Assembly (NCBI GenBank): GCA_002329645.1
Contig: DCTS01000093.1
Coordinates: 1 to 11,828, forward strand
Reading direction: 5' to 3'
DNA length: 11,828 nucleotides
From: Lachnoclostridium sp. UBA1434
GTDB taxonomy: Bacteria; Bacillota; Clostridia; Lachnospirales; Lachnospiraceae
In this document: positions 1 to 5,703 of the stretch, one piece after another
Layout of the letters: each line of letters opens with the position of its first letter
Position numbering within the stretch: position 1 is the stretch's first letter
The notes under the pieces: model-generated
Seen by the model: only the letters and a program-made list of their open reading frames with translations
Databases searched by the model: none
Told to the model about the DNA's origin: nothing
Program-made: the position numbers and the translations under genes

Positions 1-141
1 CGGCTCTCCAGCCGGAAATTACAATATTCAAGAAATATCATATATGAAGGGCTGACATAACTATATATTTAAGCCTTAAGTAGTAAAAAAGAAAGGTAAG
101 TATGATTATTGCTTCTATATTAATCATATAAGGTAGTTAGT
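1..141. other. Leader region upstream of the PTS operon
   Basis: No gene can be identified here. Three short open frames enter from the left edge and stop by position 60, so one could be the tail of an upstream gene, but none shows a recognisable family ending. A small stem (CGGCT/AGCCG, about 1-14) sits at the edge. A nine-codon ORF (102-131) with its own AAAGAAAGG-like ribosome binding site lies just before the IIA start. I see no convincing -35/-10 pair and no recognisable antiterminator target or riboswitch. Confidence 0.4.
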
Positions 142-468
142 ATGAATGATAATGAATATCAGTCCGCATTTAGTTTGATTGCATTGGCAGGAGATTCAAA
201 ATCGGATTCTATGCGCGCAATAAATCAGGCAAAACAGGGACATTTTAAAGAATCAGAGGAGTTATTAAAGAGTGCAGAAGAAAAGCTGAATCAAGCACAT
301 ATTGCTCAGTATGAACTGATACAAAAAGAAGCCAACGGAGAAAAGGTTCCGGTGAATATTGTACTCATTCATGCGCAGGACCATGTAACAATGGCATTAA
401 TTATGAAGGATATGGCGGCAGAATTCATAAATATGTATAAAAAGCTGCTTGAAAAAGATGATAAATAA
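142..468 (+). CDS. PTS lactose/cellobiose-family IIA component
   Basis: Small cytoplasmic phosphocarrier of the sugar phosphotransferase system, lactose/cellobiose family. It takes phosphate from HPr and passes it to the IIB protein encoded next. The 108-residue length is typical of stand-alone LacF/CelC proteins. The active-site segment reads HAQDH at residues 77-81. By spacing with characterised family members, His77 is the phosphorylated residue and Asp80 the metal ligand at the trimer axis. The protein is predicted to be all helical, as usual for this family. The start at 142 has a modest AAGG ribosome binding site eight bases upstream. It is the first gene of a tightly packed IIA-IIB-IIC-GH1 series. 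The family is certain, but IIA alone does not reveal the sugar. Confidence 0.93.
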   Translation: MNDNEYQSAFSLIALAGDSKSDSMRAINQAKQGHFKESEELLKSAEEKLNQAHIAQYELIQKEANGEKVPVNIVLIHAQDHVTMALIMKDMAAEFINMYKKLLEKDDK

Positions 469-486
469 GGGAAAGGAGAAAGAAGC

Positions 487-798
487 ATGGAAAAACTTAA
501 AATCACTTTAGTATGTGCTGCAGGTATGTCAACAAGTCTCTTATGCAAGAAGATAATTGATGCAGCAAAGAAAAAAGGTTTTAACGAGATTGAATGTAAT
601 GCTTATCCGTCTTCTGAATTAAAAAAATGTGCACAAGGTAGTGATGTAATCCTGCTGGGACCACAGATTTCTTATGAAGAAAAAAAGGTAAAAGAACAGT
701 TTCCGGATATTCCTGTAATTGTAATTCCTATGAAAGATTATGGATTGATGAACGGAGAAAAAATATTCAATGATCTGGCCGCTCAGTTCGGTTGGTAA
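487..798 (+). CDS. PTS lactose/cellobiose-family IIB component
   Basis: Cytoplasmic phosphotransfer protein that receives phosphate from IIA and phosphorylates the sugar carried by IIC. At 103 residues it matches stand-alone CelA/ChbB-type IIB proteins. The phospho-cysteine loop is LVCAAGMSTSLL near the N-terminus, with the active cysteine at residue 10, the same position as in Escherichia coli IIB(cel). The later segment VILLGPQISYEE is also typical. A good GGAG ribosome binding site lies just upstream, 18 bases after the IIA stop. Its stop codon overlaps the ribosome binding site of the IIC gene, so the two are likely translationally coupled. Confidence 0.94.
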   Translation: MEKLKITLVCAAGMSTSLLCKKIIDAAKKKGFNEIECNAYPSSELKKCAQGSDVILLGPQISYEEKKVKEQFPDIPVIVIPMKDYGLMNGEKIFNDLAAQFGW

Positions 799-805
799 GA
801 GGAGG
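797..805 (+). promoter_or_regulatory. Ribosome binding site fixing the IIC start
   Basis: AAGAGGAGG lies seven bases before the ATG at 813 and overlaps the IIB stop codon. An in-frame TTG at 792 would extend IIC by seven residues, but it lies inside IIB and upstream of this site, so ATG 813 is preferred. Confidence 0.85.
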
Positions 806-812
806 AAAAAAG

Positions 813-2096
813 ATGGAAAAGTATAAGAAATCTAATATAATTCAAGAAAAGTTATTACCGTTAGCCGGTAAGATGCAGAGTAATAAATACGTAAGTTCTA
901 TTACTCAAGGTATGACAGGAACCATGGCGGTACTATTATCAGGCGCTATTTTACAGCTAATTTGCAATCTTCCGATTACACCATGGGTAAATTTGTTGAA
1001 AAGCTGTGGTTTATATGATTTGCTTTCTACAGCAGTCAGTATTTGCAATCTGATTGCAATCTTTATTGTATTTTCTATAGGTAAAGAATTGGGTGAGAAA
1101 AAAGGTGTAAATCCTATTCATTCAGGAATAATTAGTCTGCTATGTTTTTTATTGATTACACCTCTGACAGTTGCAGAAAATGGAAATACAATGATAAATA
1201 CCAGCTATCTGGGCGCTCAGGGGGTAATTACGGCAATGATAGTAGCTTTGGTTGCCCCATCAATCTTTGCATTTATTATTAATAAACATCTGATTATTAA
1301 GCTTCCTGAAGCAGTTCCATCGTTCGTATCAAAAAGTTTTGAAATCATACCGCCGGCACTGATTACTATTGTTCCATTTATTGCTTTAAGAGGCATCTTT
1401 GGATTGACCCCTTTTGGTAGCTTTACTGATTTTATATATGCAATAATTCAGAAACCTCTTACATTCGTAGGAAATTCCTTGACAGGTCATATTATTTTAT
1501 TACTTGTATGCACTGTTTTTTGGTGGTTAGGTGTTCATGGTACTATGGTAATCTTACCGATAGTCATGACAATTAGCTATGCACCATTAGTTGCAAATAT
1601 AGAAGCTGTTAGTGCAGGACAAGCACCACCATATCTGTTAAGTTTCATGACTTTGTTTGCAGTTGTACAGTTTATTGGTGGACCCGGTTGCTTATTTGGG
1701 TTATATGTAGATATGGCATTCTTCTCCAAGAGTGAGCGATACAAGGCGCAAGGCAAGATATCATTGATACCTGGTATATTCAACATCATAGAACATACTG
1801 TATATGGTTTGCCTGTAGTATTGAATCCAATTTTGCTTATTCCGTTTATTGGTCTGCCGATAATTGTATATATACTTTTCTATGTATGCTTGAAAATAGG
1901 TTTATTCACTACGCCGATTGTTAGTTTAGGTGTAATGGTTTTGCCTGGCCCGATTGCCGGATTTTTACTGGGTGGTGGCATCGGACTTGGTATTTTCATG
2001 ATTCTCATGTGCGTATTAAGTGCTGTTATATATCTTCCGTTCTTTAAAGCGATGGATAAGCAGGCTTTAGAAGATGAAAAGAATGAAACCGCTTAG
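813..2096 (+). CDS. PTS lactose/cellobiose-family IIC permease
   Basis: Membrane channel that carries the sugar across the membrane for phosphorylation by IIB. From ATG 813 it is 427 residues, a usual length for the CelB/LicC group, with many hydrophobic segments (about ten helices). Family landmarks are visible: WWLGVHG with His242, FFSKSERYKAQGK before the signature loop, and EHTVYGLPVVLNP with Glu327. Most family members have N-E-P at the signature loop; here it is I326-E327-H328, so the glutamate is kept but its neighbours differ. That loop helps form the sugar site, which suggests a substrate other than plain cellobiose or lactose. The gene is coupled to IIB and is followed 43 bases later by the GH1 gene. 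The family is certain; the substrate is inferred. Confidence 0.92.
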   Translation: MEKYKKSNIIQEKLLPLAGKMQSNKYVSSITQGMTGTMAVLLSGAILQLICNLPITPWVNLLKSCGLYDLLSTAVSICNLIAIFIVFSIGKELGEKKGVNPIHSGIISLLCFLLITPLTVAENGNTMINTSYLGAQGVITAMIVALVAPSIFAFIINKHLIIKLPEAVPSFVSKSFEIIPPALITIVPFIALRGIFGLTPFGSFTDFIYAIIQKPLTFVGNSLTGHIILLLVCTVFWWLGVHGTMVILPIVMTISYAPLVANIEAVSAGQAPPYLLSFMTLFAVVQFIGGPGCLFGLYVDMAFFSKSERYKAQGKISLIPGIFNIIEHTVYGLPVVLNPILLIPFIGLPIIVYILFYVCLKIGLFTTPIVSLGVMVLPGPIAGFLLGGGIGLGIFMILMCVLSAVIYLPFFKAMDKQALEDEKNETA

Positions 2097-2139
2097 ATAC
2101 TGAAAGAAGAATAAAGAAAGAAGGAGAAATATATATACT

Positions 2140-3612
2140 ATGGGTCTCAAAGAAGATTTTTTGTGGGGTGGTGATATTTCTGCTGCACAATGCGAAGGTG
2201 CATGGAATGAAGACGGAAGAGGTCCGACAGAGACGGATTATATGACACTTGGCGGAGCTAAGAAACTAAGAGAGATTACATATAATAAAGACGGTGTTTA
2301 TGGTAAAATGCCCGTAATGGTTACCGGAAAGCTTCCGAAAGGTGCAAGATATGCGCTAATAGATGGAGAAAGTTACCCAAATCATAAGGCAGTCGATTTC
2401 TACCATCATTATAAAGAGGATATCGGTTATTGCGCAGAAATGGGATTTAAGGCATTGAATCTAACTATCTCTTGGGCAAGAATTTATCCACGGGGTTATA
2501 AAAATGGTGTTAATCAGAAGGGCGTTGATTTTTATCGCAATGTTCTTATTGAATGCAGAAAGCACAATATTGAGCCGATAGTTACTTTATATAAGTATGA
2601 TATGCCGGTCTACTACATAGAAGAGATGGGAGGCTGGGCTAACAGGCAGCTTATAGATGAATTTCTGGAATTTGCTAAATTATGCTTTACTGAGTATAAA
2701 GATTTGGTGAAATATTGGATTACTTTTAATGAAATCAATATTGAGATAATGGTTGCCAAAATGAGGCCAAGCATTACTGCTGAGGAAGAACAGGAAATTT
2801 ACCTAAGGACACACCATCAGTTAATAGCAAGTGCAAAGGCTGTAATTCTTGCACATAAGATTAATCCTGATTGTTTGGTAGGTTCTATGAATGCCGGAAT
2901 TTTTACTTATCCGATGACACCGGATCCAAAGGATGTTTATGAAAATCAAAAGAATAAACAGGATCTTTTCTTTTACACTTCAGATATACAGGCAAGAGGA
3001 GCTTATCCGGACTTTGCTAAAAGAATATGGGAAGAAAACAAAATTAATTTTAGTCTATCGGAAGAAGATAAAACAACATTAATGAAAGGAAAAGTAGATT
3101 ATTTTGCATTTTCCTACTATTGCACAAATGTTATCACCGCTCAAAAAAATGAAGATGCTACTGCCTTAGGTAATTTTAGCGGAGGTAAGAAAAATCCGTA
3201 TCTCAAAGCTTCTAGCTGGGGTTGGCAGATAGACCCGATTGGGCTTCGAACAGCCTTGCATGAATTAAATGACCGCTATCAGATACCTCTTTTAATTGTA
3301 GAGAACGGACTTGGTGCATATGATACATTAGAAAATGACGGCATGATTCATGATCTATATCGTATTGAATATTTATCGGCTCACATTAAGGAAATTATAA
3401 AGGCTGTTAATGAAGGTGTAAACGTGTTTGGATATACTATGTGGAGCTTTATTGATCTTTGTGCGGCTTCAACCGGTGAAGTATCCAAGAGATATGGTTT
3501 CATCTATGTAGATATAGATGACGAAGGGAGTGGAACTTTTAGGCGATACAAGAAGGACAGTTTTTATTGGTACAAGAAGGTTATAGCCAGTAACGGAAAA
3601 GTCTTGGAATAA
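2140..3612 (+). CDS. GH1 6-phospho-beta-glycosidase with altered sugar subsite
   Basis: Cytoplasmic retaining glycosidase expected to cleave phosphorylated beta-glycosides delivered by the PTS. Its 490 residues cover a full GH1 (beta/alpha)8 barrel and align closely by eye with E. coli BglA. Visible residues are Gln17, acid/base Glu198 in TFNEIN, nucleophile Glu388 in IVENG, and the 6-phosphate loop Ser444, Lys450, Tyr452 in ASTGEVSKRYG. Two usually invariant residues near the catalytic subsite differ. R-x-S-I-x-W is N107-L-T-I-S-W, and the His of T-L-x-H-(F/Y/W)-(D/E)-M-P is Lys152. In characterised GH1 enzymes that His contacts sugar O3 and the Arg supports the nucleophile. The enzyme looks intact, so altered specificity is more likely than decay. 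AAGGAG at 2121-2126 serves the ATG at 2140. I infer that it may accept 6-phospho-beta-allosides; a standard phospho-glucosidase remains possible. Confidence 0.9.
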   Translation: MGLKEDFLWGGDISAAQCEGAWNEDGRGPTETDYMTLGGAKKLREITYNKDGVYGKMPVMVTGKLPKGARYALIDGESYPNHKAVDFYHHYKEDIGYCAEMGFKALNLTISWARIYPRGYKNGVNQKGVDFYRNVLIECRKHNIEPIVTLYKYDMPVYYIEEMGGWANRQLIDEFLEFAKLCFTEYKDLVKYWITFNEINIEIMVAKMRPSITAEEEQEIYLRTHHQLIASAKAVILAHKINPDCLVGSMNAGIFTYPMTPDPKDVYENQKNKQDLFFYTSDIQARGAYPDFAKRIWEENKINFSLSEEDKTTLMKGKVDYFAFSYYCTNVITAQKNEDATALGNFSGGKKNPYLKASSWGWQIDPIGLRTALHELNDRYQIPLLIVENGLGAYDTLENDGMIHDLYRIEYLSAHIKEIIKAVNEGVNVFGYTMWSFIDLCAASTGEVSKRYGFIYVDIDDEGSGTFRRYKKDSFYWYKKVIASNGKVLE

Positions 3613-3624
3613 GATCGATATAAA

Positions 3625-3652
3625 AAGAGGCTGGCCAAAGAGTCAGCCTCTT
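3625..3652 (+). terminator. Stem-loop after the GH1 gene
   Basis: AAGAGGCTG pairs with CAGCCTCTT around a ten-base loop, starting 13 bases after the GH1 stop. The run after the stem is TTGATATT, a poor U-tract, so this is a weak or partial terminator or a 3' mRNA stabiliser. It may lower expression of the epimerase and RpiB genes relative to the PTS genes. Confidence 0.6.
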
Positions 3653-3776
3653 GATATTAAGGAAACGAACAAGAAGTAATTAATTAAATTCTTATATTTG
3701 CTGTATTGGGGATATAGATAATTAATTTATATGGACAGATTGTATAATAAATGGAAAGGAATTTTAAAGTGAGGAT
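3653..3776 (+). promoter_or_regulatory. AT-rich spacer with a -10-like box before alsE
   Basis: TATAAT lies at 3743-3748, but there is no good -35 at normal spacing (the nearest is TTAATT at 3722-3727). An internal promoter for the epimerase/rpiB pair is possible. No other motif is recognised in this spacer. Confidence 0.25.
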
Positions 3777-4436
3777 ATGAATAGGGAGAAATTATTATGT
3801 CCTTCTATGATGTGTGCGAATTTTGGAAATCTTAAGGGTGAAATAGAACAGCTTGAAGCAGCAGGTTTTGACATTTTTCATATGGATGTTATGGATGGAA
3901 ATTTTGTACCAAACTTTGGAATGGGTTTGCAGGATATTGAATATATCTGTAGGAAGGCAACAAAGCCCTGCGACATACATCTAATGATTCAAAAACCTTA
4001 TGATTATATAGATAAGTTTACAAATATGGGATGCAAGATTATTTACATACATCCGGAAGCAGATATACATGTATGCAGAACGTTGCAAAAGATTAGAGAT
4101 ACAGGAGCGAAGGCAGGGATAGCAATTAATCCCGGAACATCATTTGAAACTGTTGAAAATATGTTATATCTTTGTGATTATGTTTTGATTATGAGTGTTA
4201 ATCCCGGATTTGCGGGACAAAAATATTTAGATTTTATTACAAAAAAAACTATTCGATTTGTGGATGAAGCCGAAAAATACGGCGGTTATAAAGTAATGAT
4301 TGATGGAGGATGTTCGCCAAATAAGATAGCAGAATTATCAAAAATTGGAGTATCTGGTTTCATATTAGGAACCAGTGCATTATTCGGAAAAGGAAGACCT
4401 TATAATGAAATAATTAAAGAATTAAGGTCATTATAA
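3777..4436 (+). CDS. D-allulose-6-phosphate 3-epimerase-like (RPE family)
   Basis: Cytoplasmic TIM-barrel epimerase that inverts C3 of a ketose phosphate. At 219 residues it has the family length, with the metal and acid/base residues His35, Asp37, His68 and Asp176 in FHMD, IHLM and MIDGG. Several signature segments match AlsE better than housekeeping ribulose-phosphate epimerase: PSMMC near the start (AlsE PSLMC, Rpe PSILS), IHPE (AlsE LHPE, Rpe HVEA), PGFAGQ (AlsE same, Rpe PGFGGQ) and FILGTSALF (AlsE FIVGTSGLF, Rpe AGSAIF). It would convert allulose-6-phosphate to fructose-6-phosphate. The ATG at 3777 is the only upstream start, because a stop lies at 3765. Its Shine-Dalgarno is badly spaced: GAGG is too close and GGAAAGGA is about 16 bases away. 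rpiB follows after 31 bases. Ribulose-5-phosphate epimerase activity cannot be excluded. Confidence 0.85.
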   Translation: MNREKLLCPSMMCANFGNLKGEIEQLEAAGFDIFHMDVMDGNFVPNFGMGLQDIEYICRKATKPCDIHLMIQKPYDYIDKFTNMGCKIIYIHPEADIHVCRTLQKIRDTGAKAGIAINPGTSFETVENMLYLCDYVLIMSVNPGFAGQKYLDFITKKTIRFVDEAEKYGGYKVMIDGGCSPNKIAELSKIGVSGFILGTSALFGKGRPYNEIIKELRSL

Positions 4437-4467
4437 AATATAAAAAAAAAGAAAGGACAGAACAATA

Positions 4468-4917
4468 ATGAAACTTGGGATTGGAAATGATCATATAGCA
4501 GTAGAGTACAAAAACCAAATTGTTAAATATATAAAAGAAAAATATGGTTATGATGTAGTGAATTATGGCACCGATTCCACAGAAAGATTTGACTATCCTA
4601 TAGCTGGAGAGAAAGTTGCAAATGCTGTAGTGAATGGAGAAGTAGACAGAGGAATAGTAATTTGCGGAACCGGTGTAGGAATTTCCATTGCAGCTAATAA
4701 AGTGAACGGAATACGTTGTGTAGCCTGTTCAGAACCATATTCAGCTTTGTTATCGAGACAACATAATGATACCAACATGCTGGCTTTTGGTTCACGGGTT
4801 GTGGGAATTGAGCTCGCTAAAATGATTGTAGATGTATGGCTCACCGGTAAATTTGAGGGTGGAAGGCACAAAGTCCGAGTTGATATGATTCATGATATTG
4901 AGGAGCGACAGAAATAA
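4468..4917 (+). CDS. RpiB/LacAB-family sugar-phosphate isomerase
   Basis: Cytoplasmic aldose-ketose isomerase of the RpiB family, 149 residues. The phosphate and active-site landmarks are present: NDH near residue 9, DYPIAGEKVA, the catalytic cysteine Cys66 in ICGTGVG, and the ring-opening His99 in RQHNDTNMLAFGSRVVG. Both catalytic positions match E. coli RpiB numbering. E. coli RpiB is also known as allose-6-phosphate isomerase (AlsI), and it operates with AlsE. Here the gene sits 31 bases after an AlsE-like epimerase and downstream of a PTS and phospho-glycosidase, so conversion of allose-6-phosphate to allulose-6-phosphate is the likely local role. An A/G-rich ribosome binding site (AAAGAAAGGA) precedes the ATG. 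A large hairpin repeat starts 13 bases after the stop. It is a single-chain RpiB rather than the paired LacA/LacB type, so a tagatose pathway is less likely. Confidence 0.92.
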   Translation: MKLGIGNDHIAVEYKNQIVKYIKEKYGYDVVNYGTDSTERFDYPIAGEKVANAVVNGEVDRGIVICGTGVGISIAANKVNGIRCVACSEPYSALLSRQHNDTNMLAFGSRVVGIELAKMIVDVWLTGKFEGGRHKVRVDMIHDIEERQK

Positions 4918-4929
4918 AGTGAATACATT

Positions 4930-4998
4930 TGTGACAAGGGGACGGAGTTGTTGACACACATGGTTCTTGTGTGTCAACAACTCCGTCCCCTTGTCACA
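4930..4998. repeat. Hairpin repeat copy 1 (31-bp perfect arms)
   Basis: Positions 4930-4960 are perfectly complementary to 4968-4998 around a seven-base loop TGGTTCT. The outer arm begins TGTGACAAGGGGACGGAG. It is almost identical to the copy at 5476-5544. The left-arm A at 4937 replaces G in the other copy and the right arm shows the matching T-for-C change, so pairing is kept. The form resembles REP-like palindromes of Firmicutes, which are often linked to Y1 (IS200-like) REP transposases; that link is inference. As RNA it could end transcription of the rpiB operon. Confidence 0.93.
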
Positions 4999-4999
4999 C

Positions 5000-5036
5000 C
5001 CGTCCCCATGTCACACGTCCCCCTGTCACATCACAC
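5000..5036. repeat. Tandem tail units of repeat copy 1
   Basis: CCGTCCCCATGTCACA (5000-5015) and CGTCCCCCTGTCACA (5016-5030) repeat the outer right arm of the hairpin (CCGTCCCCTTGTCACA). A partial TCACAC follows. Each unit could pair with the left arm in place of the true right arm. The tail ends exactly where the DeoR-family remnant begins. Confidence 0.85.
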
Positions 5037-5475
5037 TTCAATCATCAGTTATGCAGTCGTCGGTCTGGGAAATCGAACATAAATTGTAAGTATAAATTTT
5101 ACCCAATTTACTATGGTCGTAAAGGAAAATGCGTTTTTTGCTTTGTTCAAACATGATCTTGCGAATATAGGTTTCTTCAGGGGAGGAGTCGGTAATCTGG
5201 CCATTCTCGGATACCCCGCGGCTGGAAAAGAAGAACAGGTCGGCATTAAAATGGTGTACAAATTCAACAGCATAATCACCTACATAAGCCGAGGAGTTAT
5301 GCAGCATCAGACCACCGGTGCAGTAAATTCTGTGGTTAAGAGTACTAAGCTCCTGGGCAGTTTTTAAGCCATTGGTAATAATGGTCAGAGAATTGAAGGC
5401 TTCAAAATATTTAACCAGGTACATGGCAGTAGAGGAAGCGTCTAAAAAAATTACCTGGCCATCCTGAATATATTT
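5037..5475 (-). pseudogene. DeoR-family regulator remnant, sensor domain only
   Basis: On the minus strand, between the two hairpin repeats, lies an uninterrupted stretch of about 145 codons matching the sugar-phosphate sensor domain of DeoR/GlpR-type repressors. Landmarks in order are YIQDGQVIFLDASSTA, TIITNGLKTA, YCTGGLM, AYVGDYA, ADLFFFSSRGVS, ITDSSPEE and DHSKLGK, ending at CITDD with a stop. The N-terminal helix-turn-helix and linker (about 80 residues) and the last 20-30 residues are absent, and both breaks fall at repeat boundaries. The only in-frame start is a TTG inside the repeat, with no ribosome binding site. It therefore looks like a non-functional fragment. Whether it once controlled the neighbouring sugar cassette cannot be told. 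Confidence 0.85.
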
Positions 5476-5544
5476 TGTGACAGGGGGACGGAGTTGTTGA
5501 CACACATGGTTCTTGTGTGTCAACAACTCCGTCCCCCTGTCACA
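5476..5544. repeat. Hairpin repeat copy 2 (31-bp perfect arms)
   Basis: Positions 5476-5506 pair perfectly with 5514-5544 around the same TGGTTCT loop as copy 1. The only difference between copies is one base pair: G-C here (TGTGACAGGGGG) for A-T in copy 1, changed on both arms. It lies between the broken 5' end of the DeoR remnant and the broken 5' end of an ABC permease remnant. Confidence 0.93.
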
Positions 5545-5561
5545 TCCGTCCCCTTGTCACA
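5545..5561. repeat. Tail unit of repeat copy 2
   Basis: CCGTCCCCTTGTCACA at 5546-5561 is one further copy of the outer-arm sequence, against two full units behind copy 1. It ends directly at the permease remnant. Confidence 0.8.
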
Positions 5562-5640
5562 TTTACTATTCGTGCTTATTTATCCCTGGCTGCAAAAGTA
5601 CTTTATTCATGGCGTAACATTGGGAGCTGTTAAAGAATAA
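5562..5640 (+). pseudogene. C-terminal scrap of a CUT1 sugar ABC permease
   Basis: Read from 5563, 25 codons precede a TAA stop and include YPWLQKYFIHGVTLGAVKE. That is the characteristic ending of LplC/YtcP-type carbohydrate ABC transporter permeases (family endings resemble YPFLQKYFVKGVMIGAVKG). The rest of the protein, about 270 residues, is missing, and the break coincides with the end of repeat copy 2. The scrap ends 63 bases before the solute-binding protein gene, which is the normal permease-then-binding-protein order for this transporter type. It is far too short to function, so it marks a deleted or misjoined transporter operon. Confidence 0.8.
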
Positions 5641-5703
5641 GGAATTTACAGATGTAAAAGTCTGTTGATTCATATATTATAAAGTGAAGGAGAGAGGTAA
5701 ATA

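Noticed and set aside
1..60. C-terminus of an upstream regulator entering the window
   Set aside because: Three frames are open for 14-19 codons and none ends in a recognisable family motif, so no call is justified.
1577..1789. Antisense ORF within IIC
   Set aside because: Shadow of the coding frame with no ribosome binding site or recognisable motif.
4468..4917. Galactose-6-phosphate isomerase (LacA or LacB) instead of RpiB
   Set aside because: There is only one subunit gene, Cys66 and His99 fit RpiB, and no tagatose-pathway genes are nearby.
4971..5156. Plus-strand ORF across the repeat 1 tail
   Set aside because: Its Thr/Pro/His-rich sequence comes from the tandem repeat units and has no family features.
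5038..5526. Full 162-codon minus-strand ORF fusing repeat 2 to the DeoR fragment
   Set aside because: Its only start is a TTG in the hairpin arm without a ribosome binding site, and the first residues are translated repeat. Only the sensor fragment is real coding sequence.
4930..5561. CRISPR array from the repeated GTCCCC...GTCACA units
   Set aside because: The units are adjacent with almost no spacers, form part of hairpins, and no cas genes are present.
5665..5683. Promoter TTGATT...TATAAA before the binding-protein gene
   Set aside because: The boxes are only seven bases apart, which is incompatible with a normal promoter.
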